From Natranaerofaba carboxydovora (GTDB lineage Bacteria > Bacillota > Natranaerobiia > Natranaerobiales > Natranaerofabaceae): a stretch of DNA of 35,000 nucleotides. Position 1 is the first letter of the stretch. Every line of letters starts with the position of its first letter. Below the pieces are notes generated by a model that saw only the letters and a program-made list of their open reading frames with translations, had not been told where the DNA came from and did no database searches. This document shows positions 25,904-34,200 of the stretch, one piece after another. A program made the position numbers and the translations under genes. Location of the stretch: the NCBI RefSeq assembly GCF_022539405.1, contig NZ_CP054394.1, positions 2,972,501 through 3,007,500 of the forward strand, given 5' to 3'.

Positions 25904-25917
25904 ATATATAAAAAACC

Positions 25918-25942
25918 AAGCGCCTTTAAGGCGCTTTTTTGA
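25918..25942 (+). terminator. Terminator of the SRP RNA gene
   Basis: AAGCGCC pairs with GGCGCTT around TTTAA, followed by a T6 run. It is 15 bp after the SRP RNA end. Confidence 0.92.
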
Positions 25943-25963
25943 TTAAAATGCTTATTTTTTATG

Positions 25964-25992
25964 TGAAAATTAAAATTTAATTATGATATAAT
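25964..25992 (+). promoter_or_regulatory. Probable dnaX promoter
   Basis: A perfect TATAAT at 25987-25992, with a weak TGAAAA (25964-25969) 17 bp upstream. It is 46 bp before the dnaX ATG. Confidence 0.6.
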
Positions 25993-26037
25993 GGCACAAG
26001 GAACGCCCCTGTTAACATACTTTAGGAGAGTGGAATT

Positions 26038-27648
26038 ATGAGCTATAAAGCCCTTTATAGAGAATGGCGTCCTGGCAGTTTTGAAGAACTGGTAGGTCAA
26101 GATCATATAGCGACAACCCTTAAAAATTCTATAATAAATGATAGAATTGCTCATGCTTATTTATTTTGTGGTCCAAGAGGAACAGGAAAAACAAGTACAG
26201 CGAAGGTTTTTGCTAAAGGGTTAAACTGCAGTGAAGGACCCACTCAAAATCCATGTGATATATGTGAATATTGTAAATCAATGAATGAAGGAAGATTTTT
26301 TGATGTAATTGAAATTGATGCAGCTTCAAACAGGGGTATTGATGAAATAAGGGAAATTAGAGATCAAGTCTTATATCCACCTTCAGAAGGGCGTTACAAG
26401 GTTTATATAATTGATGAGGTTCATATGCTAACTCAAGAGGCTTTTAATGCTTTGTTAAAAACCTTAGAAGAACCTCCGAGACATATAATCTTTATCCTAG
26501 CAACTACAGAACCTCACAGACTACCAACTACTATATTATCAAGATGTCAAAGGTTTGATTTTCATAGGTTATCTATTAAAAATATAGTAGGCAGGTTAGA
26601 AGAAGTATTAATAAATAATAATGTCCAATATGAAGATAAAGCTCTCTATACAATAGCAAGAAACGCTGAAGGTGGGATGAGGGATGCACTTAGCTTATTA
26701 GATCAGTGCCTATCTTTTTCAGAAAACAAAGAGCTAAAAAATGAACATGTGTTAGGAATAATAGGTTCGGTAGATGAGGATGTATTTTATAATCTTGTCC
26801 AATCTATTGTAGACTCTGATATTATAAGTACTCTTTCTGCAGTTAAAGAAATTATAGATAAAGGGAAAGATGTAAATCAATTTTTGAAAGATTTGATGAC
26901 TTATTTTAGGGATATCCTGCTAGTAAATACAGGTAGTGAAGACGAAGAGCTTATTAAAGGTGAGTATCAGAATTTAAAAGAGTTAGCAGGTTGTTTTAAA
27001 AATTATGAACTAATTGCTATGATAGATTATATTTCAGAAAAGCAAAAAGAATTAAGATGGTCACAAAATTCAAGATTGATTTTAGAGATGACTTTGTTTC
27101 GACTCATAAATCGTGATAAAATGTTTTCTGAACAAAATGATAAAATTAATTATCTAGAGGATAAAATAAATAACCTAGAAAGCAGACTGAAAGATCAAAA
27201 GCTAGATGACTTTGAAGGAGAATTAAAAGTAAGACAGAAAGAAAATAACCAGAAACAACAGAAAAAACAGGAGGAAAAGATAGAACAAGAAGAACAACAG
27301 TATGAAAAAGAAGCAGAAGGAAATTTGCCAGATAGTCAGAAAGAAACTGCGGGCGAAATAGGAGGCGAAGAAGTAACAATATCAGAAATAAACTCACAGT
27401 GGTCAGATATATTAAGCTCAATTAAAAAAGAAAAAATATATGCGCATGCTTATGTAGTTGAAGGAAAACCATATGAAGTTAAAAATAGTGTTTTGTATAT
27501 CGGCTTTTCTTCTCAGCATAATATTCATATGGAAAGGGCAGCTAAAAAAGAGAACAAAGAAGCCATAGAAAAAGTACTGAACACCTATTTTCCAGGTATT
27601 AAAGTAAGCTTTAAAATGATCTCTGATGATGAAAAAAAAAGCAAGTGA
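26038..27648 (+). CDS. dnaX: DNA polymerase III subunit gamma/tau (zero-frame product)
   Basis: A 536-residue clamp-loader ATPase. It loads the sliding clamp and links the polymerases at the fork. Walker A is GPRGTGKTS (45-53); four zinc cysteines are at 64, 73, 76 and 79; YIIDEVHML is Walker B; TTILSRCQRFDF holds the arginine-finger SRC motif. Residues about 365-430 are a charged, Q/E/K-rich linker. The zero frame ends DDEKKSK at 27648, right after a run of nine As (27632-27640). The family's usual end (an ALxxFGxxxVEV motif) is absent here but is encoded in the +1 frame to 27778. ATG lies behind TTTAGGAGAG. Confidence 0.95.
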   Translation: MSYKALYREWRPGSFEELVGQDHIATTLKNSIINDRIAHAYLFCGPRGTGKTSTAKVFAKGLNCSEGPTQNPCDICEYCKSMNEGRFFDVIEIDAASNRGIDEIREIRDQVLYPPSEGRYKVYIIDEVHMLTQEAFNALLKTLEEPPRHIIFILATTEPHRLPTTILSRCQRFDFHRLSIKNIVGRLEEVLINNNVQYEDKALYTIARNAEGGMRDALSLLDQCLSFSENKELKNEHVLGIIGSVDEDVFYNLVQSIVDSDIISTLSAVKEIIDKGKDVNQFLKDLMTYFRDILLVNTGSEDEELIKGEYQNLKELAGCFKNYELIAMIDYISEKQKELRWSQNSRLILEMTLFRLINRDKMFSEQNDKINYLEDKINNLESRLKDQKLDDFEGELKVRQKENNQKQQKKQEEKIEQEEQQYEKEAEGNLPDSQKETAGEIGGEEVTISEINSQWSDILSSIKKEKIYAHAYVVEGKPYEVKNSVLYIGFSSQHNIHMERAAKKENKEAIEKVLNTYFPGIKVSFKMISDDEKKSK

Positions 27649-27778
27649 AGAAAAACAGTTAAAAGAAGAAAAACAAATAAAAAATGAAAAAGAAGAAAAT
27701 GAAGTTGAGAAAAAAATTGTTGATTATGCCTTGGAAGAATTTGGTGAAGAAAAAGTAGAAGTATTTAAAAATATGTGA
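27641..27778 (+). other. dnaX: Out-of-frame C-terminal tail of DnaX (slippage or frameshift extension)
   Basis: Removing one A from the A9 run fuses DnaX to 45 more codons that end IVDYALEEFGEEKVEVFKNM and stop at 27776-27778. This resembles the usual Firmicutes DnaX terminus (an ALxxFGxxLVEI pattern, from memory of the family). The segment has the same K/E-rich make-up as the linker and leaves only 13 bp before ybaB. Either transcriptional slippage on A9 makes two products, as known for Thermus dnaX, or the frame is broken by mutation or a read error. Confidence 0.65.
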
Positions 27779-27791
27779 GGAGGGTTTTTTT

Positions 27792-28109
27792 ATGGGTAAA
27801 AACATGCAAAAAATGATGAAACAGGTACAACAGATGCAGGCAAAAATGGCTAAAATGCAGGAAGAGATGAAGGATAAGACAGTTGAAGCAACTTCAGGAG
27901 GAGAGGCTGTAACTGCTGTAGTTAATGGCTCTAAAGAAGTGGTAGACATAGAGATCGATCCTGATGCTGTAGATCCCGATGATGTTGAGATGTTAGAAGA
28001 TTTAGTGCTAGCTGCTGTTAATGAAGCTATGAAAAAAGCAGATGAAATGGTTAGTGAAGAGATGAAAAAAATAACAGGTGGTATGGATCTGCCTCCAGGA
28101 ATGTTTTAA
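27792..28109 (+). CDS. ybaB: YbaB/EbfC nucleoid-associated protein
   Basis: A 105-residue protein that binds DNA as a dimer. MGKNMQKMMKQVQQMQAKMAKMQEEM is the Met/Gln-rich first helix; TVEATSGGEAVTAVVNGSKEVVDIEIDP is the beta core; the C-terminal helix ends in GGMDLPPGMF. Length is normal. ATG follows TGAGGAGGG. It lies between dnaX and recR, the widely conserved order. Confidence 0.95.
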   Translation: MGKNMQKMMKQVQQMQAKMAKMQEEMKDKTVEATSGGEAVTAVVNGSKEVVDIEIDPDAVDPDDVEMLEDLVLAAVNEAMKKADEMVSEEMKKITGGMDLPPGMF

Positions 28110-28148
28110 AGGAAAGCATTTAACATAGTGAGCAGGAAGGATGACATT

Positions 28149-28748
28149 ATGGTAGATTATCCCCAGCCGATAAAAAGGTTAATAGAAGCTTTTTCTACAC
28201 TTCCAGGTATAGGACCTAAGTCTGCTGAAAGATTAGCTTTTCATATTATTTCTATGCCCAGAAAAAACGTACTAAATCTTTCGCAGTCTCTTTTAAATGT
28301 AAAAGATAATATTTTTCACTGCAGCGTATGCAACAACCTGACAGATGTAGATCCATGTTATATATGTCGTGATGAAAGAAGAGATAAAAAGTTAATTTGT
28401 GTAGTACAACAAGCAAAAGACTTAATAGCGTTAGAAAAAATAGGGGATTATAAAGGCAGCTATCATGTACTTCACGGGGCAATTTCCCCAATGGATGGGG
28501 TAGGACCTGAAGAATTGAATATTAACAAATTAATTGATAGGATAAAAGAGGGAGAAGTCGAGGAAATAATTTTGGCGACAAATCCTACTGTAGAAGGTGA
28601 AGCCACGGCAATGTATATATCTAAAGCAGCAAATCCATTGAATATTCGAGTTACAAGATTAGCATACGGGCTTCCGATGGGAGGAGATCTGGAGTATGCA
28701 GATGAAATGACTCTCTCAAAAGCTCTAGAAGGAAGAAAAGATTTTTAA
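28149..28748 (+). CDS. recR: Recombination protein RecR
   Basis: A 199-residue member of the RecFOR path, which helps load RecA on gapped DNA. It has a helix-hairpin-helix (LPGIGPKSAERLAFHI), a C4 zinc finger (C-x2-C in CSVCNN, then CYIC) and a Toprim domain beginning LICVVQQAKDLIALEKIG. I start at ATG 28149, behind GGAAGG, giving the standard length; a GTG at 28128 would add seven unconserved residues. It is followed by a strong terminator. Confidence 0.96.
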   Translation: MVDYPQPIKRLIEAFSTLPGIGPKSAERLAFHIISMPRKNVLNLSQSLLNVKDNIFHCSVCNNLTDVDPCYICRDERRDKKLICVVQQAKDLIALEKIGDYKGSYHVLHGAISPMDGVGPEELNINKLIDRIKEGEVEEIILATNPTVEGEATAMYISKAANPLNIRVTRLAYGLPMGGDLEYADEMTLSKALEGRKDF

Positions 28749-28756
28749 TGTATATG

Positions 28757-28782
28757 ACACCCTTATAAGGGTGTTTTTTTTT
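28757..28782 (+). terminator. Terminator after recR
   Basis: The palindrome ACACCCTTATAAGGGTGT (28757-28774) is followed by a run of eight more Ts. It ends the dnaX-ybaB-recR transcript. Confidence 0.93.
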
Positions 28783-28866
28783 GTGAATTTTGCTTGTTAT
28801 ATTTTTTTGTTTACCATACATATAATTACCCGGAGAGTATTATTAACTACTAAAAGGGTGAAGGGC

Positions 28867-29136
28867 TTGTGTAAAATTATAAAAAACTTCATTAGAAATT
28901 TATATAACAAAGACAACGAAAATTTCAATGAAAGTAAAGTTTATGAGCAGCATGAAAAAAAAGAAATTTATGAGGATATTAAAAAAACTCAATATGAATG
29001 GCAGGCTGCTAAGAATAAGTTTAACAATACTACGGATCCTGATCAGATAGATTATTCCATAAACTTAATGGAGCTACATGAAAAAAAACTAAAAATATTA
29101 TATAAAAGAGCAAAGGAATTAGAGAACAAAGAATAA
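28867..29136 (+). CDS. yaaL: DUF2508 (YaaL-like) small protein
   Basis: About 89 residues, starting at TTG 28867 (MCKIIKNFIRNLY) behind AAAGGGTG; a longer frame from 28771 overlaps the terminator and is unlikely. The protein is charged and helical, with DIKKTQYEWQAAKNKFNNTTDPDQIDYSINLM typical of DUF2508, including the DPDxIDYxI segment. No function is known. Its place between recR and bofA is the same as yaaL in B. subtilis. Confidence 0.82.
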   Translation: MCKIIKNFIRNLYNKDNENFNESKVYEQHEKKEIYEDIKKTQYEWQAAKNKFNNTTDPDQIDYSINLMELHEKKLKILYKRAKELENKE

Positions 29137-29204
29137 CTTGTCAATATAAATATTATATATATAATAATAAACTTAAAAATAGTACAAGGGAGAGGATTTA
29201 ATTG

Positions 29205-29486
29205 ATGGAGCTAATGCAGGAAGATATTAACATTATATTATCTATACTATTCGCCTGTTTACTGTTATATTTATTGGTAAAAATTTTAATTAAACCGTTG
29301 TTGTATTTGACAAAAATTTTTTACAAAGTAGCGGCTGGGTTTTTCATCTTAATTTTTGTCAACTTTACTTTAGGTGTACTTTTTCAATTCCAACTGGGGA
29401 TAAACCTTATCACGGCAACTATAGCAGGAATTTTAGGGGCGCCTGGCGTTGTTTTAATATATGGTGTTAAAAGTCTACTGGGATAG
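29205..29486 (+). CDS. bofA: BofA-like pro-sigma-K processing inhibitor
   Basis: A 93-residue membrane protein with three hydrophobic segments. The end GINLITATIAGILGAPGVVLIYGVKSLLG is the family signature. In Bacillus, BofA holds the SpoIVFB protease inactive until sigma-K is needed late in sporulation. ATG 29205 (or TTG 29202) follows AAGGGAGAGGA. Its presence suggests a sporulating ancestry, but the family also occurs outside spore formers. Confidence 0.87.
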   Translation: MELMQEDINIILSILFACLLLYLLVKILIKPLLYLTKIFYKVAAGFFILIFVNFTLGVLFQFQLGINLITATIAGILGAPGVVLIYGVKSLLG

Positions 29487-29513
29487 TAAAAGATACCTGA
29501 TACTGGTTTACAC

Positions 29514-29543
29514 TTGACTTTATTAATTTGTTTCTGTTATACT
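29514..29543 (+). promoter_or_regulatory. Probable promoter of the porGDAB operon
   Basis: TTGACT (29514-29519), 18-bp spacer, TATACT (29538-29543). The leader from about 29550 to 29811 is about 260 nt. It contains short pairings (TTATAA 29557/TTATAA 29618; CTAC/GTAG near 29570) and two T-runs, but I recognise no riboswitch. The stretch 29487-29811 holds no gene. Confidence 0.7.
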
Positions 29544-29811
29544 CACACTAAACCTGTTATAATAACTCTACCTATGTAGTTACTTTTGGAGTAGTAAGCC
29601 AAACTAAGTTATAAAAATTATCTGAAAAATCGCTATTTTTTTATTGCATTGAATGTCGTTTTTTTTTATCATTGTAGTTAATTTAAGAATTATAGCAGTA
29701 TAAAATGAAGCAAACAATTTTACTGTGTATTAACTTTTCTATGTATTAACTAAGTAAGTGATCAACAATAATACCTAAATTTTTTTATTGCCTAGTTAGG
29801 AGGTGCAATTA

Positions 29812-30408
29812 ATGTCAACAGAAGAAGTAACATTAGATAAGATTTTAGAAATTCGCTGGCATGCGCGTGGTGGACAAGGTGCAGTTACTGCTGCAAAAAC
29901 TTTGGCAGAAATGTCACTTATAAGGGATATGTTTTTTCAAGCATTTCCTGAGTATGGTCCTGAAAGAATGGGTGCACCAATTCAGTGTTTTAACCGTTTG
30001 AGTAAAAACGAAATTTCTGTTTATTGTGGTGTAACTGACCCTTCAATTGTTCTAGTGGTTGACCCAACATTATTGGACGTTGTTGATGTAACACATGGAA
30101 TGACTGAGGACGGCATCGTTATTGTAAACACCCATCAGTCTCCGGAGTCAATTAGGGGACAATTAAATGTTTCAGATGAGAACAAGGTGTATACTGTCGA
30201 TGCAACTCACATTTCAATGGATGCCTTAGGACGCTTTATGCCTAACATCCCAATGTTAGGAGCTTTTCTAAAAGTTACTGGTTTAATCACACTAGACCAA
30301 GCAAAAGAGTTTTTAAATGATTCTTTCGGTAAGAAATTTCCACAGAAAATAGTTGATAAAAATATTGAAGCAATGGAACGTGCATATCAGGAGGTGAAGG
30401 GCGAATGA
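29812..30408 (+). CDS. porG: Pyruvate:ferredoxin oxidoreductase, gamma subunit
   Basis: A 198-residue subunit of a ferredoxin-dependent 2-oxoacid oxidoreductase. EIRWHARGGQGAVTAAKTLAEM is the characteristic start; FPEYGPERMGAPIQCFNRLS follows. I start at ATG 29812, since GTG 29803 lies inside the AGGAGGTG ribosome site. It ends with an ATGA overlap into the delta gene. The gamma-delta-alpha-beta order is that of four-subunit pyruvate enzymes. Confidence 0.92.
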   Translation: MSTEEVTLDKILEIRWHARGGQGAVTAAKTLAEMSLIRDMFFQAFPEYGPERMGAPIQCFNRLSKNEISVYCGVTDPSIVLVVDPTLLDVVDVTHGMTEDGIVIVNTHQSPESIRGQLNVSDENKVYTVDATHISMDALGRFMPNIPMLGAFLKVTGLITLDQAKEFLNDSFGKKFPQKIVDKNIEAMERAYQEVKGE

Positions 30409-30728
30409 AATGGGATATAAGCGATATTAAAAATTGGAGCTGGGATAAGCATCCAAGAGGTGCAATTATATCCGAGCCTGGAAATTCAGAAAAATTTAAA
30501 ACAGGGGGATGGCGTTCTCTTAGGCCCATCCATGACCAGGAAAAATGTGTTCATTGCCTCACCTGTTTTATCTTTTGCCCTGATAGCTCTATAAAAGTAG
30601 AAGACGAGAAGATGAAGGAGATAGATTTAGAGTTTTGTAAAGGTTGCGGAATATGCGCTGAAGAATGTCCCAAGGATGCTATTGAAATGATTGACGAAAT
30701 GAAAGCTTTAGATGAGGAAAATAAATAA
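30405..30728 (+). CDS. porD: Pyruvate:ferredoxin oxidoreductase, delta (2x[4Fe-4S]) subunit
   Basis: A 107-residue ferredoxin-like electron carrier. Two clusters are evident: C48-x2-C51-x2-C54-x3-C58-P and C78-x2-C81-x2-C84-x3-C88-P. They pass electrons from the TPP site to external ferredoxin. The N-terminal GAIISEPGNSEKFKTGGWRSLRP is typical of PorD. ATG overlaps the porG stop by 4 bp. Confidence 0.94.
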   Translation: MKWDISDIKNWSWDKHPRGAIISEPGNSEKFKTGGWRSLRPIHDQEKCVHCLTCFIFCPDSSIKVEDEKMKEIDLEFCKGCGICAEECPKDAIEMIDEMKALDEENK

Positions 30729-30761
30729 AAGAGCTTTGTTAACTGAAAGGAGGAGAGAATT

Positions 30762-31961
30762 ATGGCTATTGAAAATAAATCAACGGTAGCTTATGTAGGA
30801 ACGGATGCAGTAGCTGAAGCCATGCGCCAGATTAACCCGGACGTAGTAGCAGCTTATCCTATTACTCCTCAGACAGCTATCGTAGAAACATTTTCAACTA
30901 TGGCTGCAAACGGCTTAGTTGATACGGAAATGGTTAATGTTGAAAGTGAGCATAGTGCTATGAGTGCTACCATTGGTGCTTCAGCAAGTGGAAGTAGAGC
31001 GATGACTTGTACATCATCACAGGGTCTCGGTTTGATGTGGGAGACTTTATATATTGCTTCAGGATTAAGACTACCTATAGTTATGCCTAATGTGAACCGT
31101 GCCCTTTCTGCTCCTATTAATATACATTGTGACCACAGTGATAGTATGGGGGCAAGGGATTCAGGATGGATACAGTTATTTTCCGAGAATGCACAGGAAG
31201 CGTACGATAATACAATACAAGCTATTAAAATTGCAGAGAATAGCAATGTTTACTTGCCTGTTATGGTGCTACTTGATGGTTTTATAATATCTCACGCCAT
31301 CGAAAGAATGGAACTTTTAGAGGACAACAAGGTTAAGGATTTTGTGGGTGAAGTAAATACGCCTTATTCACTATTAGATCCTAATAACCCCGTAACTGTA
31401 GGTTCTTTTGACGGTTTATATGGGTACTATTTTGAATTTAAGAAGCAGCAAGAAGAAGCTATGAAAAATTCTTTCTCTGTGATTAAAGAAGTTGGAGAAG
31501 ACTTTGGTAAGCTTTCAGGTCGTTCGTATGAATTCTTTGAAACCGAGTATATGGAAGATGCTGAGTTTGGATTTTTAGTACTTGGTTCTGCTGCAGGAAC
31601 GGTTAGACACCACGTGAAGTGTTTAAGAGAAAATGGTATACCTGCAGGTATGATCAAACTTCGTACCTATAGGCCCTTTCCAGGTAAAGAATTGGTAGAG
31701 GCTACTTCACACTTAAAAGCTTTAGCGGTAATGGATCGCTCTGACACATTTGCTGGTGGAATGGGAGGTCCTGTATTTATGGATCTTCGTTCAGCTTATT
31801 ATGATTATGACAAAAAACCACTTATGACTAATTATATTTACGGCCTTGGTGGACGAGATCTTTCTGTAGAATTAGTACAGCAAGCAACCGAAGAGATGCA
31901 GGATATCGTAAGAAATGGAGAAGTAAAGCAGACTGTAAATTATTTAGGGTTAAAGGAATAG
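30762..31961 (+). CDS. porA: Pyruvate:ferredoxin oxidoreductase, alpha subunit
   Basis: A 399-residue subunit that carries the pyrimidine-binding part. AYPITPQTAIVETFS near residue 34, ESEHSAMSATIGASASGSRAMTCTSSQGLGLMWETLY, and the later DRSDTFAGGMGGPVFMDLRSA are family marks. ATG follows AAAGGAGGAG. With the beta subunit it makes acetyl-CoA, CO2 and reduced ferredoxin from pyruvate. Confidence 0.93.
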   Translation: MAIENKSTVAYVGTDAVAEAMRQINPDVVAAYPITPQTAIVETFSTMAANGLVDTEMVNVESEHSAMSATIGASASGSRAMTCTSSQGLGLMWETLYIASGLRLPIVMPNVNRALSAPINIHCDHSDSMGARDSGWIQLFSENAQEAYDNTIQAIKIAENSNVYLPVMVLLDGFIISHAIERMELLEDNKVKDFVGEVNTPYSLLDPNNPVTVGSFDGLYGYYFEFKKQQEEAMKNSFSVIKEVGEDFGKLSGRSYEFFETEYMEDAEFGFLVLGSAAGTVRHHVKCLRENGIPAGMIKLRTYRPFPGKELVEATSHLKALAVMDRSDTFAGGMGGPVFMDLRSAYYDYDKKPLMTNYIYGLGGRDLSVELVQQATEEMQDIVRNGEVKQTVNYLGLKE

Positions 31962-31976
31962 GAGGTGAACAAAATA

Positions 31977-32912
31977 ATGTCTACTAGATTAAAGGACTTA
32001 TCAAAAAAAGATGAAATTCTTAAAGGTGGCCACAGACTTTGTGCAGGATGCGGTGCATCTATAGCTGTTAGACAGATATTAAAAGGACTTCCGGATGATG
32101 TAGAACTGGTTGTTTCAAATCCAACTGGTTGTTTAGAGGTTTCTACTACTATTTATCCATATACATCCTGGAATTGCTCCTATATTCATAGTGCTTTTGA
32201 AAACGTAGCTTCAACACTAAGTGGTGTTGAAAGTGCGTATAGATCTCTTAAAAAGCAGGGCAAAACTGATAAAGATTATCGTTTTGTTGTTTTTGCTGGT
32301 GATGGAGGAACTTATGATATAGGGTTTCAGGCGCTATCTGGTGCTTTAGAAAGAAACCATCGGATGGTTTATGTATGTTACAACAATGAGGCTTATATGA
32401 ATACAGGGATACAGCGCTCTGGAGCTACTTTAAAAGGTGCATGGACTACAACTAGTCCTCACGGAGAAGAGAGTTATGGTAAAGCCGAAAACCGAAAGGA
32501 TTTGACTTCAATTGTAGCAGCACATGACATACCTTATGTTGCACAAGCTTCTATAAGTAACTGGAGAGATGCTGTCAAAAAAGCGCAAAAAGCCTTCGAA
32601 GCTGACGGGCCTGCGTTTATCAATATTTTGTCACCTTGTCATAGAGGTTGGCGCTATCCTATGGAACAGACAGTGGAAGTTGCCAAAAAAGCGGTTGAAA
32701 CTTGTGCTTGGCCGTTGTATGAAGTTGAAAATGGAGAATATAATTTAACTGGTAAAGTAAAAGAGAAAAAGCCAGTAGAAGAATATTTGAAGATGCAGGG
32801 TAGATTTGCACATTTATTCAAGAAAGAAGAAAACAAAGAAGTTTTAGACTCTATTCAGCAGTATATCGATGAAAAATGGGAGAGAATAAAGTATCTAGCT
32901 GGAGAAGAGTAA
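31977..32912 (+). CDS. porB: Pyruvate:ferredoxin oxidoreductase, beta (TPP-binding) subunit
   Basis: A 311-residue TPP-binding subunit. It has cluster-binding cysteines C22 and C25 (LCAGCGA), the TPP/Mg motif GDGGTYDIGFQALSGAL ... NNEAYMNTGIQRSGAT, and WTTTSP, which favours pyruvate over branched 2-oxoacids. I start at ATG 31977; GTG 31965 is inside the AGGAGGTG ribosome site. A terminator follows. Confidence 0.93.
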   Translation: MSTRLKDLSKKDEILKGGHRLCAGCGASIAVRQILKGLPDDVELVVSNPTGCLEVSTTIYPYTSWNCSYIHSAFENVASTLSGVESAYRSLKKQGKTDKDYRFVVFAGDGGTYDIGFQALSGALERNHRMVYVCYNNEAYMNTGIQRSGATLKGAWTTTSPHGEESYGKAENRKDLTSIVAAHDIPYVAQASISNWRDAVKKAQKAFEADGPAFINILSPCHRGWRYPMEQTVEVAKKAVETCAWPLYEVENGEYNLTGKVKEKKPVEEYLKMQGRFAHLFKKEENKEVLDSIQQYIDEKWERIKYLAGEE

Positions 32913-32955
32913 AAAATTATCAATTTATCTTGAAATTAAAAACTGAGTTTAGGAT

Positions 32956-32990
32956 AAGAGGCTTTCTTATGAAAGTCTCTTTTTTTTTAT
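32956..32990 (+). terminator. Terminator of the por operon
   Basis: AGAGGCTTTC (32957-32966) pairs with GAAAGTCTCT (32971-32980; one G-U) around TTAT, followed by eight more Ts. Confidence 0.93.
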
Positions 32991-33096
32991 TTATGACGAA
33001 TGTTTGAAATCTATGGAGGTAAAGATAAGAAAGAATATGAGCCTTATAAAAGTAAAAAAATTATTAGCAAATATAGCTTGGAGGTGTCTTTAATAA

Positions 33097-34200
33097 ATGG
33101 CAAATAACCCTATTGAAGATGAAAAAAGGGTATTTATAACTGGAAATGAGGTAGTTGTATGGGCTGCCTTTGCAGCAGGGGCAAAAATGTTATATGGATA
33201 TCCTATAACCCCACAAAATGAAATTATGCATTACTGGACTAAATATGCTCCAGAATATAATAGAGATTTTTTGCAGACTGAAGATGAAATTTCTGCTGGT
33301 TTTTATACTATTGGTGCTGTATTGGGTGGGGTGAAAACTTTTACTGCTACTGCAGGCCCTGGTAATACTTTGTTTCAGGAGCCGATGTCAATGGCAGAGA
33401 TGATGAGAATTCCTACGGTATCTATTATAACTCAAAGAGGAGGCCCTTCCACAGCTACAGTTATTTATTCACAGCAGGAAGTCACAATGACCTGTTTTGG
33501 TGCTAACGGTGAAGGATTTAGGATAGTTTATTCTACAGCAGACCATCAAGAACTATATGATTACACGATAAAAGCTTTTAATACTGCGTGGAAATATCGT
33601 TTTCCTACATTTGTTTTGGGGGATGGCTATCAGGCAAAAATGAAAGAATCCGTAGAGATGTATAATCCAGAAAAAAGAGGAGTTAGAATGGTCGAATCTA
33701 AAGAAAGCATTGGGACAAAAGGAACTCCAGGGATAGACCGACCGCCTGCTCATTTGCGAAATACATATAATACAGAAGAAGAACTTTATGAAGTAGTAAT
33801 GGATTTAGCTAAAAGCTATGAAGATGTAGCGCCGGAAATTACCGAGTATCAAAGCGATAAATGTGATGATGCAGAAATTGTATTGATCTCTCATGGGATT
33901 GTGTTTAGAGCCGTTAGAGAGGCTGCCCAAATACTGAGGGAGAAAGGGATAAAGGTTGGATATTTTAGACCTATAACCCTTCGTCCTTTTCCTGAGAAAG
34001 AATTAAAAGAAAAAACCAAAAATGTCAAAAAAATTATAGTCATTGAATCAGCTTATGGACAGCTCAAAAAACTTATTACTGATGCGTTGTATGGATCTAG
34101 CTCGGAAATTTTAGAATTATATAAACCAGGAATGGGACTGACTTCAGATGAGATAATTGAGAAGGCTATGGAGGAGGTAAGTGTAAAATGTCAACTGTAA
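33097..34200 (+). CDS. Second 2-oxoacid:ferredoxin oxidoreductase, alpha subunit
   Basis: A 367-residue alpha subunit of the KorA/VorB type. FITGNEVVVWAAFAAGAKMLYGYPITPQNEI begins it; TATAGPGNTLFQEPMSMAEMMRIPTVSIITQRGGPST is characteristic. The C-terminal part has VGYFRPITLRPFPEKELKE. ATG lies behind TTGGAGGTG after a terminator, so this is a separate operon. No ferredoxin subunit precedes it. Substrate (2-oxoglutarate, branched 2-oxoacid or other) cannot be told from sequence alone. Overlaps the beta gene by 13 bp. Confidence 0.88.
   Translation: MANNPIEDEKRVFITGNEVVVWAAFAAGAKMLYGYPITPQNEIMHYWTKYAPEYNRDFLQTEDEISAGFYTIGAVLGGVKTFTATAGPGNTLFQEPMSMAEMMRIPTVSIITQRGGPSTATVIYSQQEVTMTCFGANGEGFRIVYSTADHQELYDYTIKAFNTAWKYRFPTFVLGDGYQAKMKESVEMYNPEKRGVRMVESKESIGTKGTPGIDRPPAHLRNTYNTEEELYEVVMDLAKSYEDVAPEITEYQSDKCDDAEIVLISHGIVFRAVREAAQILREKGIKVGYFRPITLRPFPEKELKEKTKNVKKIIVIESAYGQLKKLITDALYGSSSEILELYKPGMGLTSDEIIEKAMEEVSVKCQL

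Noticed and set aside
33014-33094. Possible 26-codon peptide (MEVKIRKNMSLIKVKK...) before the second oxidoreductase operon
   Set aside because: No recognisable composition or attenuator structure; too short to support as a gene.
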